The position numbers and the translations under genes are program-made. This document shows positions 8,585 through 16,770 of a stretch of DNA of 64,000 nucleotides, one piece after another (position 1 is the first letter of the stretch; each line of letters begins with the position of its first letter). The stretch is taken from positions 24,941-88,940 of the forward strand of contig NZ_FNVT01000034.1 of the NCBI RefSeq assembly GCF_900108335.1. Reading direction: 5' to 3'. The stretch comes from Nonomuraea solani (lineage in GTDB: Bacteria; Actinomycetota; Actinomycetes; Streptosporangiales; Streptosporangiaceae). The notes beneath the pieces are model-generated. The model saw only the letters and a program-made list of their open reading frames with translations, searched no databases and was not told the origin of the DNA.

Positions 8585-10057
8585 ATGGCGTCCTTGCTAG
8601 GCGAAGAACCGCTGTCTTTGACGCAGGAGCTTGATCTGATCGCGTTTGGCCAGCGCCTGCGCCACCTGCGCAAACAGCGCGGTCTCACGCTGTCCGACCT
8701 GGGATCGCGCGTGAGCCGGGCGCCCAGCCAGCTCTCGCTCCTTGAGAACGGCAAACGCGAGCCCAAGCTCTCCCTGCTCAAGTCGCTGGCCACCGCGCTG
8801 GGCGTGCCCGTCGAGGAGCTGCTGCGCCGCCAGCCGCCCAACCGCCGCGCCCAGCTGGAGATCGCGCTGGAGGAGGCCCAGCGCGACCCCATCTACGCCG
8901 GGCTCGGCCTGCCCCGGCTCAAGGTCTCCGCCCGCGTGCCCAACGACGTCCTCGAACACCTCCTCGGCCTGTACGGCGAGCTGCGCGCCCGGCAGGCCAG
9001 GGGCACCGCCACGCCGGAGGAGGCCAGGGCCGCCAACGCCGAGCTGCGGCGTCGGCAGCGCGAGGTGGGCAACTATTTCCCCGAGATCGAGAAGGCCGCC
9101 GCCGAGGCCCTCGACGCGGTCGGCTACCGTACCGGGGCGCTGTCGCAGAGCACCGTCCAGAGCCTGGTCACGCACTTCGGCTACACCGTGCACACCGCCC
9201 AGGACCTGCCCCGCTCCGTGCGCTCCATCACCGACCTGCGCAACCGGCGCATCTACGTCAAGCACGAGCAGCTCGGCATGCACACCCCGCGCACGATCCT
9301 GCTGCAGACGCTCGGGCACCTCGCGCTCGGCCACGACAAGCCCCGCGACTTCGCCGACTTCCTGCGCCAGCGCACCGAGGCCAACTACTTCGCCGCCGCC
9401 GTCCTCGTGCCCGAGAAGGCCGCCGCCCTCTACCTCCAGGAGGCCAAGTCCGACCGGGCGCTGTCGGTGGAGGATTTGCGGGACGTGTTCGCGGTCTCGT
9501 ACGAGATGGCCGCCCACCGCTTCACCAACCTGGCCACCCACCATCTCGGCCTGGTCTGCCACTTCGTGCGCAACGACGCCGGCGGCACCATCTACAAGGC
9601 GTACGAGAACGACGGCATCGTCTTCCCGGCCGACGAGCAGGGGGCCATCGAGGGGCAGCGGATGTGCCTGCAGTGGTCGGGGCGGCAGGTGTTCGCCTCG
9701 CCCGATCGGTTCTCGGTGTTCTACCAGTACTCGGACTCGCCGACCGGGACCTACTTCTGCGTGGCGCACGTCGATCCGTCGCGGGAGCGGGACTTCGCCA
9801 TCACGCTGGGGGTGCCGTACAAGGAGTCGCGCTGGTTCCGGGGCCGCGAGACCACCAGCCGCACCAAGTCCAACTGCCCCAGCGGCGACTGCTGCCGCCG
9901 CCCGCCCGCCGAGCTGGCCGAGCGGTGGGAAGGGTACGCGTGGCCGTCCGCGCGGGCCAACTCCCACGTGCTGGCCGCGCTGCCGCCCGGGTCGTTCCCC
10001 GGCGTGGACGAGGCCGACGTCTACACCTTCCTGGAACGGCACGCCACCGCGACCTGA
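8585..10057 (+). CDS. ScfR/RamB-type XRE transcriptional regulator of acetate/short-chain acyl metabolism
   Basis: 490 residues. An N-terminal XRE helix-turn-helix (about 20-80; RLRHLRKQRGLTLSDLGSRV) is followed by a central ImmA/IrrE-like segment in which the protease motif is degenerate (TLGHLALGHD). The C-terminal ScfR domain (DUF2083 type) has the cysteine cluster NCPSGDCCRRPP. This architecture is that of RamB and related short-chain-fatty-acid regulators, which control aceA. Its divergent position next to aceA strongly supports that role. A perfect 14-bp hairpin follows the stop. Confidence 0.92.
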   Translation: MASLLGEEPLSLTQELDLIAFGQRLRHLRKQRGLTLSDLGSRVSRAPSQLSLLENGKREPKLSLLKSLATALGVPVEELLRRQPPNRRAQLEIALEEAQRDPIYAGLGLPRLKVSARVPNDVLEHLLGLYGELRARQARGTATPEEARAANAELRRRQREVGNYFPEIEKAAAEALDAVGYRTGALSQSTVQSLVTHFGYTVHTAQDLPRSVRSITDLRNRRIYVKHEQLGMHTPRTILLQTLGHLALGHDKPRDFADFLRQRTEANYFAAAVLVPEKAAALYLQEAKSDRALSVEDLRDVFAVSYEMAAHRFTNLATHHLGLVCHFVRNDAGGTIYKAYENDGIVFPADEQGAIEGQRMCLQWSGRQVFASPDRFSVFYQYSDSPTGTYFCVAHVDPSRERDFAITLGVPYKESRWFRGRETTSRTKSNCPSGDCCRRPPAELAERWEGYAWPSARANSHVLAALPPGSFPGVDEADVYTFLERHATAT

Positions 10058-10062
10058 GCGCT

Positions 10063-10097
10063 CGGCCCGCCGCGCCCGGGAGCGGCGCGGCGGGCCG
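10063..10097. terminator. Strong intrinsic terminator, 14-bp perfect GC stem
   Basis: CGGCCCGCCGCGCC (10063-10076) pairs perfectly with 10084-10097 across a 7-nt loop, just after the ScfR/RamB stop codon. There is no long T-run, as is common in actinobacteria. Confidence 0.75.
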
Positions 10098-10101
10098 GGT
10101 C

Positions 10102-10263
10102 TCACGTGCTCTTGCGGCGCGCCCCCTTGGCCGCGATCACCGAGCCGGTCACCACGAGAGCGCCGCCGACCAGCCAGATCCACACCGGCGTGCCCGGCGC
10201 CAGCGGACCGCCGACCGCCGAGGTGACCGTACGGTTGCCGGCGCGCGCCTTGCCGCGCGTCAC
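10102..10263 (-). CDS. Small membrane-anchored ORF, possibly frameshifted
   Basis: From a GTG at 10263 the frame encodes 53 residues ending in one hydrophobic helix (GTPVWIWLVGGALVVTGSVIA) and a basic tail. There is no good ribosome binding site at this start. Just upstream, an ATG at 10375 with AGGAG before it opens a different frame (to 10280) that begins like a signal sequence (MAFLSRFIRSAVVAGVAG). One explanation is a single small exported gene broken by a frameshift. Real coding status is uncertain. Confidence 0.3.
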   Translation of the reverse strand: MTRGKARAGNRTVTSAVGGPLAPGTPVWIWLVGGALVVTGSVIAAKGARRKST

Positions 10264-10517
10264 GGACCCGCCCTTGCCGTCACGCAGGACGACGACGGGC
10301 AGCTGGATTCTGGCGGTGAACTCCAGCCACGCCCGCCACCACGGCGGAGCGGATGAATCGGGAAAGAAAAGCCATCGCGAACTCCTGACCTGAGGTGCCC
10401 GCCGCTCAGAGGACGGGCCGGAACCGGGAGGACGCCCGCGCGTCCTCGGTGGCCGGGATCGGGGCGTTGCGGGTGAAGAGCCGGAACGCGACCTTGCGTC
10501 CGGACCGCCCCACCCAT

Positions 10518-10536
10518 CTTCTACACTCCGTAGAAG
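10518..10536. promoter_or_regulatory. Inverted repeat upstream of the dsbA-like gene, possible operator
   Basis: CTTCTAC (10518-10524) and GTAGAAG (10530-10536) form a perfect 7-bp inverted repeat with a 5-nt spacer, 28 bp before the start of the DsbA-like gene. A BlaI-type repressor is encoded 1.4 kb downstream, and BlaI operators contain TAC/GTA half-sites, so BlaI is one possible binder. No biochemical link is shown. Confidence 0.5.
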
Positions 10537-10563
10537 TAATGGGTCGGTGATGAGGAGTCGCAG

Positions 10564-11298
10564 GTGCCGCAGCAACAGGATCGGGCCGATGCCCGGCGCG
10601 CCAAGGTCGAGGCCATGCGCGAGCAGGACGAGCAACGGTCCGCGCGCCAGAAGAACGTCACCATGACGGTCGCCGTCATCGGGGTGTTCGCGGTGGTGGT
10701 GGCCGTGTGGCTGGCGATCGGCAGTATGGGCTCGGGCACGGACAAGGCCGGTACGAGCCCGGGCGCGCCCCAGTTGATTCGCGAGGACAGCCACCGGCTG
10801 CAGACCGCCGCCGACGGCAAGGTGACCTTGGTGGAGTTCCTCGACTTCGAGTGTGAGGCGTGCAGGGCGTACTTCCCCACCGTCGAGGAACTGCGCAAGG
10901 CTTATGCCGGGAAGGTGACCTTCGTCGCGCGCTACTTCCCGATCGCGAGCCACTTCAACGCCGAACGCGCCGCCCGGGCCGTCGAGGCGGCCGCGCAGCA
11001 GGGCAAGTTCGAGCTGATGTACCAGCGGATGTACGAGACCCAGACCCAATGGGCCGAGAAGCAGGTGCCGGCCGACGCGTTCTTCCGCAAGCTGGCCCAG
11101 GGGACAGGGGCGGACATCGCCGCCTGGGACAAGGCGTACGAGGATCCGGCCACGCTGGCCCGGGTGAACAAGGACGCCGCCGACGGCCAGGCGCTCGGCG
11201 TCCAGGGCACCCCGACGTTCTTCCTCAACGGCAAGAAGATCCAACCCCGGAGCGCCGACGAGTTCAAGGCGGCCATCGATGCTGCGCTCGCCCAGTAG
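10564..11298 (+). CDS. Membrane-anchored DsbA-like thiol:disulfide oxidoreductase
   Basis: 244 residues. A charged cytoplasmic N-terminus and one helix (about 33-52) are followed by an extracytoplasmic thioredoxin-fold domain with active site CEAC (Cys97, Cys100) and the cis-proline motif GTPTFF. This is the thioredoxin_4/DsbA-like layout that introduces disulfides into exported proteins. The GTG start at 10564 follows GAGGAG. The next gene is a VKOR that would reoxidise it, overlapping by 20 bp, so the two form a disulfide-forming pair. Confidence 0.92.
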   Translation: MPQQQDRADARRAKVEAMREQDEQRSARQKNVTMTVAVIGVFAVVVAVWLAIGSMGSGTDKAGTSPGAPQLIREDSHRLQTAADGKVTLVEFLDFECEACRAYFPTVEELRKAYAGKVTFVARYFPIASHFNAERAARAVEAAAQQGKFELMYQRMYETQTQWAEKQVPADAFFRKLAQGTGADIAAWDKAYEDPATLARVNKDAADGQALGVQGTPTFFLNGKKIQPRSADEFKAAIDAALAQ

Positions 11299-11872
11299 CT
11301 CCGAGGCGGCGCCCTTCCCCACGCTGGTGCCGCGATTGCTATTGATCGGTGGCGGGGCCGGGCTGGTCGCCGCGTTCGTCCTGACGATCGAGAAGATCGC
11401 GCTGCTGAAGGACCCCGACTACGTGCCGAGCTGCAGCATCAACCCGGTGCTGTCGTGCGGTTCGATCATGCGTACGCCGCAGGCCGAGCTGTTCGGCTTC
11501 CCCAACCCGCTGCTCGGCATCGCCGCCTTCGCCATCGTCGCCACTGTCGGCGCCGCCCTGCTGGCCGGGGCCCGGCTGCCGCGCTGGTTCTGGCTCGGGC
11601 TGCAGGCCGGTGTCACGGCGGGCGTGGTGTTCGTGCACTGGCTGATCTTCCAGAGCCTGTACGTCATCGGCGCGCTGTGCCCGTACTGCATGGTGGTGTG
11701 GGCCGTGACCGTGCCGGTCTTCTGGTACGTCACCCTGCGCAACCTGCCGCCCGCCTCGGGGATCGCGCGCCGCCTGACGACGTACCACAGCGTGCCGCTC
11801 ACCGTCTGGTTCCTCGTCCTCGTCGCCATGATCGGGGTACGTTTCTGGACCTACTGGAGCACGCTGCTCTGA
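11279..11872 (+). CDS. Vitamin K epoxide reductase (VKOR) family disulfide-forming protein
   Basis: 197 residues with four to five helices. The quinone-proximal active site is CPYC (Cys134, Cys137), and the loop cysteines sit in CSINPVLSCGS. FGFPNPLLGI is a typical VKOR segment. It passes electrons from the DsbA-like partner to menaquinone. The ATG at 11279 overlaps the end of the dsbA-like gene by 20 bp, implying coupled translation. This gene pair is the usual mycobacterial and streptosporangial replacement for DsbB. Confidence 0.93.
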   Translation: MLRSPSSSEAAPFPTLVPRLLLIGGGAGLVAAFVLTIEKIALLKDPDYVPSCSINPVLSCGSIMRTPQAELFGFPNPLLGIAAFAIVATVGAALLAGARLPRWFWLGLQAGVTAGVVFVHWLIFQSLYVIGALCPYCMVVWAVTVPVFWYVTLRNLPPASGIARRLTTYHSVPLTVWFLVLVAMIGVRFWTYWSTLL

Positions 11873-11926
11873 GCGTGAGCCCTGCCGGTAACCTTTTCTG
11901 GGCGGGCGAGGCAAGGGGAGGGCGCG

Positions 11927-12286
11927 ATGGTGCGGCTCGGCAGTCTGGAGCGATCGATCATGGAAGCGCTCTGGAGCCGTCCGGAGGGGATGTTCGCCCA
12001 GGACGTCGCCCAGGCCCTGCCCTCGCAGCCGGCCGTGACGACGGTGCTGACCGTTCTCGTCCGGCTGACGCAGAAGGACCTGGTCTCCCGCGAGCGGGTC
12101 GGGCGCGCCCACCGCTACAAGGCGACCGCCGACAGGGACGCCTTCGTCGCCGAGGTCATGCGGGCCGCGCTGGAGGACGCCGGCGATCTCGCCGCGACCG
12201 CGCAGCGCTTCGTCGGCACGGTGACGCCCGAGATGGCCGCAGCCCTGCGTGAGGCGCTGGACGGGCGCGATGGGGCCGCGTCGTGA
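11927..12286 (+). CDS. BlaI/MecI/CopY family transcriptional repressor
   Basis: 119 residues with the N-terminal winged helix typical of BlaI (LGSLERSIMEALW...FAQDVAQAL...AVTTVLTVLVRLTQKDLVSRERVGRAHRYKA). The C-terminal dimerisation part is short. The stop overlaps the GTG start of an M56 peptidase gene by 4 bp (GTGA). In BlaR/BlaI-like systems the peptidase cleaves or inactivates the repressor, so the pair likely senses an envelope or redox signal. Confidence 0.92.
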   Translation: MVRLGSLERSIMEALWSRPEGMFAQDVAQALPSQPAVTTVLTVLVRLTQKDLVSRERVGRAHRYKATADRDAFVAEVMRAALEDAGDLAATAQRFVGTVTPEMAAALREALDGRDGAAS

Positions 12287-13224
12287 TCGGGTGGCTGGTG
12301 GCGGCCGGGGTCGCGCTGGCGCCGATCGCGTTCGGCGGCCGGGTCGCGCGGCGGCTGGCCGGGGCGGCGTGGACGTACCGTCATCCCCGGGCGGCCCTGG
12401 TGTTGTGGCAGGCCAGTTGCCTGGCGGGCGGCCTGGGAGCCGTGGGGATCGGGCTCGTCGCGGCGGTGGCGCCGCTGGCGGCGGTCTTCCCGCACGGCAT
12501 GCACGCCCTCGCCGGTCAGATCGCCGCCGGGCAGGGGCTCGACGGGCTCGGGCCGCCCCATGTCGTCGCGCTCGCCTGGTCGGTGGGGCTGATCGTCTGG
12601 CTGCTCGTCCACACCACCGGGGTCACCGTGAAGACGGCCGCGCGGCAGCGGCGCCAGCGCCTGCTGGTGGACGTGGTGGCCGACCATTCGCCGGTCCACG
12701 ACGCGTACGTGCTGCCGACCCGGGAGCGTGTCGCGTACTGTCTGCCCGGCCGGCGCGAGCGCGTCGTGCTCAGCCAGGGCACCCTCGACCTGCTCAGCTT
12801 GCAGGAACTAGAGGCGGTGCTGCAGCACGAGCGCGCCCACGCCCGCGGCCGTCACGACCTGGTGCTGCTGCCGTTCGTCGCGCTGGTGCAGGCCTTCCCC
12901 TGGCTGCCCGCCGCCCGGGAAGCGCGCGCGGCCGTCCCCGTGCTGCTGGAGATGATGGCCGACGACCACGCCCGCCGCGCGCACGGCGAGATCCTGCTCG
13001 CCCGCACCCTCGTGCGCATGGCGACCCCGGCGCTGGACGACGGGGCGGCGACGCTGGCTCTGGCCGACGCCGCCGTGGCGGAGCGGGTGGCGCGCCTGCT
13101 CCGCCGGCCCGAGCGCCCGCGATGGGTCCCGGCCGCGGCCTACTCCGCCGCGACCCTGCTGCTCAGCGGCCCCTTCGCGGTGCTGCTGGCCCCGCTGCTC
13201 TGCCTCACCATCTGGAACATCTGA
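12283..13224 (+). CDS. M56 family (BlaR1-like) membrane metallopeptidase
   Basis: 313 residues with N-terminal helices, a cytoplasmic metallopeptidase region with the zinc motif HERAH (in LQHERAHARGRHD), a likely third ligand in LEMMADDHA, and C-terminal helices. It has no penicillin-binding sensor domain, so it is a short M56 protein as is common in actinobacteria. The signal it senses is unknown. GTG start overlapping blaI by 4 bp. Confidence 0.9.
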   Translation: MIGWLVAAGVALAPIAFGGRVARRLAGAAWTYRHPRAALVLWQASCLAGGLGAVGIGLVAAVAPLAAVFPHGMHALAGQIAAGQGLDGLGPPHVVALAWSVGLIVWLLVHTTGVTVKTAARQRRQRLLVDVVADHSPVHDAYVLPTRERVAYCLPGRRERVVLSQGTLDLLSLQELEAVLQHERAHARGRHDLVLLPFVALVQAFPWLPAAREARAAVPVLLEMMADDHARRAHGEILLARTLVRMATPALDDGAATLALADAAVAERVARLLRRPERPRWVPAAAYSAATLLLSGPFAVLLAPLLCLTIWNI

Positions 13225-13232
13225 AGGGCCGG

Positions 13233-13379
13233 TTACGCGGGCTTGTCCCGTGCTTTCGCCCGGGCCTCGCTCTCGGCGGCCTTGGCTCTCGCCTCGGAGC
13301 GCATCAGCTTGACGACGCCCGCGACGAACACCCCTCCCACCACGAGCGGGGGGACGAGTGCGGACACGATCTCGAACAT
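13233..13379 (-). CDS. 48-residue single-helix membrane microprotein
   Basis: MFEIVSALVPPLVVGGVFVAG begins a 48-residue product with one membrane helix (about 5-23) and a strongly charged, Ala/Glu/Lys/Arg-rich amphipathic tail (MRSEARAKAAESEARAKARDKPA). GGAAGGG lies 7 nt before the ATG, and the frame closes with TAA at 13233. The good ribosome binding site and coherent one-helix plus coiled tail make it a credible small gene. It is convergent with the M56 peptidase gene. Function unknown. Confidence 0.65.
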   Translation of the reverse strand: MFEIVSALVPPLVVGGVFVAGVVKLMRSEARAKAAESEARAKARDKPA

Positions 13380-13399
13380 GGTCGCCCTTCCGGGGTGCC

Positions 13400-13980
13400 C
13401 TCAACTTCTACGTGATGTCGAAAGCAGCGTACTGCGCGGCCCGCGCGCCCATGGCGGCGGGCCACCGCCATTCTCCTCTGCCGCCCCGGGCAGGACCGCG
13501 TTCCAGCCGTCGCGGCTGAGGCGCACGACCTGCCGGGTCTGCCCGGTCCTGACGTCCACCGCGTACAGGCCGCCGCCCCCCTTGCCCTCGGCCATGACGG
13601 TGACGTGGGACGCGTCGCTCCAGATGGAGGTCCCGCGTCCTTCGGCAGCCCGCGCACGGTCACCTTGCGCACGGCGCGACCTCGGAGAAGCCGATGAGCA
13701 GCCCCGGATCCCCTCCCACGGATCGAAACTCAGGTACCGGCCGTTGGTCGGAGACCAGCAGCATCGATCCGCCGCCGAGCTCGTCCTCGCCGATCTTCAC
13801 GGGAGAGGTCGTCTCGGAGCCGCTCACGAGGTCGCGGACCACGTACGCTCCGGCCTCGGGGCTGTAGTAGGCCAGCAGGCGCCCGTCCCGGCTGATCGCC
13901 ACCGGGACACGATGCCGGCCGGGCCGTTCGTGTGGAAGAAGACCACCGACGAGATCCTCGAATCCTTACCGGACACCCAG
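13400..13980 (-). pseudogene. Decayed beta-propeller (PD40/TolB-like) gene
   Basis: Fragments in different minus-strand frames join into one propeller-like protein: VAISRDGRLLAYYSP through GSMLLVSD (13700-13905), GLLIGFSE, KVTVRGLPKDAG, TSIWSDASHVTVMAEGKGG, and LYAVDVRTGQTRQVVRLSRDGWNAVLP (to 13401). At least three frame changes separate them and the N-terminus is missing. The D-G-R/blade motifs are those of periplasmic or secreted propeller proteins. It appears to be a relic. Confidence 0.7.
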
Positions 13981-13985
13981 GGGCG

Positions 13986-14783
13986 TCAGCGGCCCGGGTC
14001 GAAGCGGCCGTCGATGACGGTCCAGCCGGCGTCGACGACGAGGTTCTCGCCGGTGACGTACGACGCCGCGTCGCTGGCCAGGAACGCGACCGCGGAGGCC
14101 ACCTCGTCGGCGCTGCCCCACCTGCCGAACACGGTGTGCGCGCTGTAGGCCTCCCTGGCCTTGACGTCGTCCCACAGCGGCCGGGTGAGCGGCGTGTCGA
14201 TGACGCCGGGCGCGATGGTGTTGACGCGCACCCCCTGCGGGCCGACCTCGGTGGCCAGGCCGCGCGCCATCTGCAGGATGGCCGCCTTCGTGGAGGCGTA
14301 CACGCCCAGGCCCGGTTCCACCATCAGGGCCCGCATCGACGAGCAGGCGATGAGGCTGCCGCCGCCCTGCTCGGCCATGACGGTGCTGGCCTCCTTCAGG
14401 AAGAAGAACGTGCCCTTGAGGTTGAGGTTGACGATGCGGTCGAACTCCTCCTCGGTGTAGGCGGCCAGCCGCTTGCGGATGTTGATGCCGGGCGTCGTCA
14501 CGCCGATGTCGAGCCGTCCGTACGCGTCCACGGTCGTCCGTACGGCCCGCGCGATCTGCTCGTGGCTGCCCAGGTCGGCGGCGAGGCCCTGGGCGGTGCC
14601 GCCTTCGGAGACGATCGTCTTGGCCGTCTCCACGGCGCCGGGGCCGTCGAGGTCGGCGCACACGACCTGCGCGCCGAGGCCGGCCAGCATCTGGGCGGTG
14701 GCCTGGCCGATGCCGGAGGCGGCCCCCATCACCAGGGCCGATTTTCCGGTGAGGTCGAACAGGGCACGATATCGGTTGGTCAT
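13986..14783 (-). CDS. Short-chain dehydrogenase/reductase (SDR)
   Basis: 265 residues. The cofactor motif GAASGIG, the Ser in SSMR, catalytic YASTK and the C-terminal VTGENLVVDAGWT mark a classical SDR. The aspartate after beta-2 (CADLD) favours NAD(H). Fourth gene of the operon with the permease, tautomerase and ALDH-DehI fusion; it follows the permease gene by 17 bp. It probably oxidises or reduces a hydroxy/keto intermediate of the same pathway. The ATG at 14783 follows AAGTGAG. Confidence 0.88.
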   Translation of the reverse strand: MTNRYRALFDLTGKSALVMGAASGIGQATAQMLAGLGAQVVCADLDGPGAVETAKTIVSEGGTAQGLAADLGSHEQIARAVRTTVDAYGRLDIGVTTPGINIRKRLAAYTEEEFDRIVNLNLKGTFFFLKEASTVMAEQGGGSLIACSSMRALMVEPGLGVYASTKAAILQMARGLATEVGPQGVRVNTIAPGVIDTPLTRPLWDDVKAREAYSAHTVFGRWGSADEVASAVAFLASDAASYVTGENLVVDAGWTVIDGRFDPGR

Positions 14784-14800
14784 CTCACTTTTCTCCGAAT

Positions 14801-16450
14801 CTAGGGAAGCATCCAGCCCAGGACGGGCGTGGACTGCAGGAAGACGAGCAGGGCGATCACCAGCAGCAGGGCCAGGCTGTAGCCGATGACCTTGCGGAAG
14901 ATGTCGCCCTCCCTGCCCTGGAGGCCGACCACGGCGGCGGCGATCGCGAGGCTCTGCGGGGAGATCATCTTGCCGACGACGCCGCCCGAGGAGTTGGCCG
15001 CGGCCATGAGCTCGGGCGACAGCCCGGTCTGCTGCGCCGCCGCCACCTGGACGGCGCCGAACAGGGCGTTGGAGGAGTTGTCCGAGCCGGTGATCGCCAC
15101 GCCGAGCCAGCCTATGACCGGCGAGAAGAAGGCGAACACCCCGCCCAGGGTGGCCAGGCCGCGGCCGAGCGAGCCGGTCTGGCCGGACAGGTTCATCACG
15201 TACGCGAGCGCCAGCACGCACAGGACGCAGACGATCGTCCAGGTCAGCTGCTTGACGGTGGTCGCGTAGATGCTCGCGGCCCGGTCCGGCGGCACCTTCA
15301 GCATCAGGGTGGTGATCACCCCGGCCACGAACAGCAGCGTGCCGGCGGCGGGCAGGAAGTTGAACGAGAAGACGGTGGCCACGGGGTTGCCCGCCGGCCC
15401 CGTGATGGCCAGCCCCGGCCAGGCGAACTCGATCGCCACCGAGCCGAGCGCGCTCTTGACGGCCGAGAACTGGGCGACGACGAAGATGGCGATCACGACG
15501 GCGTACGGCAGGTAGGCCAGGATCACGTTCCTGCGGGTGTCACGTTCCCCGCGGGCCAGCATGGCGGCCTCCTCCTCGGCGCTGCCGGCGCCGGAGCCGC
15601 CCGCCATCACGGGGGTGGACGACACGCTCAGCGGCTCCCGGGGCCGCCAGACCCGCAGGAACGCCACCAGGAAGACGGCGCAGGACAGCGCGGCGCCGAT
15701 GTCGGCCAGCTCGACGGAGATGAAGTTGGAGAAGACGAACTGACCGGCGCCGAAGGCCAGGCCGGCGACGAGCGCGGCGGGCCAGACGGCCCGGACGCCG
15801 CGGCGGCCGTCCACGAGGAAGACCAGGACGAGAGGGACGAACACGGCGACGATCGAGGTCTGCCGCCCGGCGATCGCGCCGAGCGTGTCGAAGTCGAGCC
15901 CGGTGACCTTGGACAGGGTGGTGATCGGCACCGACAGCGCCCCGAAGGCGACCGGCGCGGTGTTGGCCACCAGGGAGGCGACGGCGGCGCGGAAGGGCGG
16001 CAGGCCGAGCGCGATGAGCATGACCGCGCTGATCGCGACCGGGGTGCCGGCGCCGGCCAGCGCCTCAAGGAGCGCGCCGAAGGCGAAGGCGATGATGATG
16101 ACCTGGATGCGCTGGTCGTCGCTGACCCCGGCGAACGAGCGCCGCAGCACGGCGAAGTGGCCGGTCGACTCGGTGAGTTTGAAGATCCACAGTGCGTTGA
16201 CGAGGATCCAGATGACGGTCAGGAAACTCGACGCCGCGCCGTAGCCGGCCGCGCCCAGGGTCTGGGTGATCGGCATGCCGTACACGGCGAACGCGATCAC
16301 GATCGACACGGCCAGCGCCGTCATGCCCGCCCACTGGGCCTTCCACCGGAAGACGCCGAGCAGGACGAACAGGACGACGAGCGGGATGGCGGCGACGAGG
16401 GCGGACAGCCCGAGCCGCCCGAGGACGGGGTCGAAGATCTGCTGGTACAC
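14801..16450 (-). CDS. L-lactate permease family transporter (LldP/LctP)
   Basis: 549 residues with about 12-14 helices. The LctP-family signature LEALAGAGTPVAIS, the paired ANTAPVAFGALSVPI segment, and the C-terminal GSDNSSNALFGAVQ and NSSGGVVGKMISPQSLAIA motifs are all present. The family imports lactate, glycolate or similar 2-hydroxyacids by proton symport. GTG start. In this operon it probably brings in the substrate that the linked SDR and dehydrogenase metabolise. Confidence 0.92.
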   Translation of the reverse strand: MYQQIFDPVLGRLGLSALVAAIPLVVLFVLLGVFRWKAQWAGMTALAVSIVIAFAVYGMPITQTLGAAGYGAASSFLTVIWILVNALWIFKLTESTGHFAVLRRSFAGVSDDQRIQVIIIAFAFGALLEALAGAGTPVAISAVMLIALGLPPFRAAVASLVANTAPVAFGALSVPITTLSKVTGLDFDTLGAIAGRQTSIVAVFVPLVLVFLVDGRRGVRAVWPAALVAGLAFGAGQFVFSNFISVELADIGAALSCAVFLVAFLRVWRPREPLSVSSTPVMAGGSGAGSAEEEAAMLARGERDTRRNVILAYLPYAVVIAIFVVAQFSAVKSALGSVAIEFAWPGLAITGPAGNPVATVFSFNFLPAAGTLLFVAGVITTLMLKVPPDRAASIYATTVKQLTWTIVCVLCVLALAYVMNLSGQTGSLGRGLATLGGVFAFFSPVIGWLGVAITGSDNSSNALFGAVQVAAAQQTGLSPELMAAANSSGGVVGKMISPQSLAIAAAVVGLQGREGDIFRKVIGYSLALLLVIALLVFLQSTPVLGWMLP

Positions 16451-16567
16451 GTACGCCCCTCAAAGGGATCAGGATGGCTCCGGCCGGCCCGCGGGCGAGC
16501 CGGCCGGGCCGGTGAAATGGGAGGTGAAGCGCGGCAATCCCCCGATGCCACTGAAAAGGGCGGGCCG

Positions 16568-16756
16568 TCAGGCCTTGTCCGAGACGAGCTCGCCGCCCAG
16601 GGCGAGCCGGTCGGGCTCGATCTCGTTGAACTGGACGCGTACGAGGTGGCGTGGCGCGCCGAGCACGTCGACCACGGCGTCCGTGACCACCCGGGCGAAC
16701 GCGGCCCGCTGGGCGGAGGTCCGTCCCGTCAGGATTTCGACGGTGATGTTGGGCAT
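16568..16756 (-). CDS. 4-oxalocrotonate tautomerase family protein
   Basis: 62 residues with the catalytic Pro1 exposed after Met removal (MPNITVEILTGRTSAQRAAF), the usual size of a 4-OT monomer. A basic residue corresponding to the Arg11 position occurs at R12 and Arg-rich segments follow. It catalyses keto-enol tautomerisation in the cytosol, usually in ring-cleavage or unusual-acid catabolism. It lies 14 bp downstream of the ALDH-DehI fusion gene on the same strand. Confidence 0.85.
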   Translation of the reverse strand: MPNITVEILTGRTSAQRAAFARVVTDAVVDVLGAPRHLVRVQFNEIEPDRLALGGELVSDKA

Positions 16757-16770
16757 GGTGAACCGTCCGA

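Noticed and set aside
12283..13224. BlaR1 beta-lactam sensor
   Set aside because: The M56 peptidase part is present, but the C-terminal penicillin-binding domain is missing.
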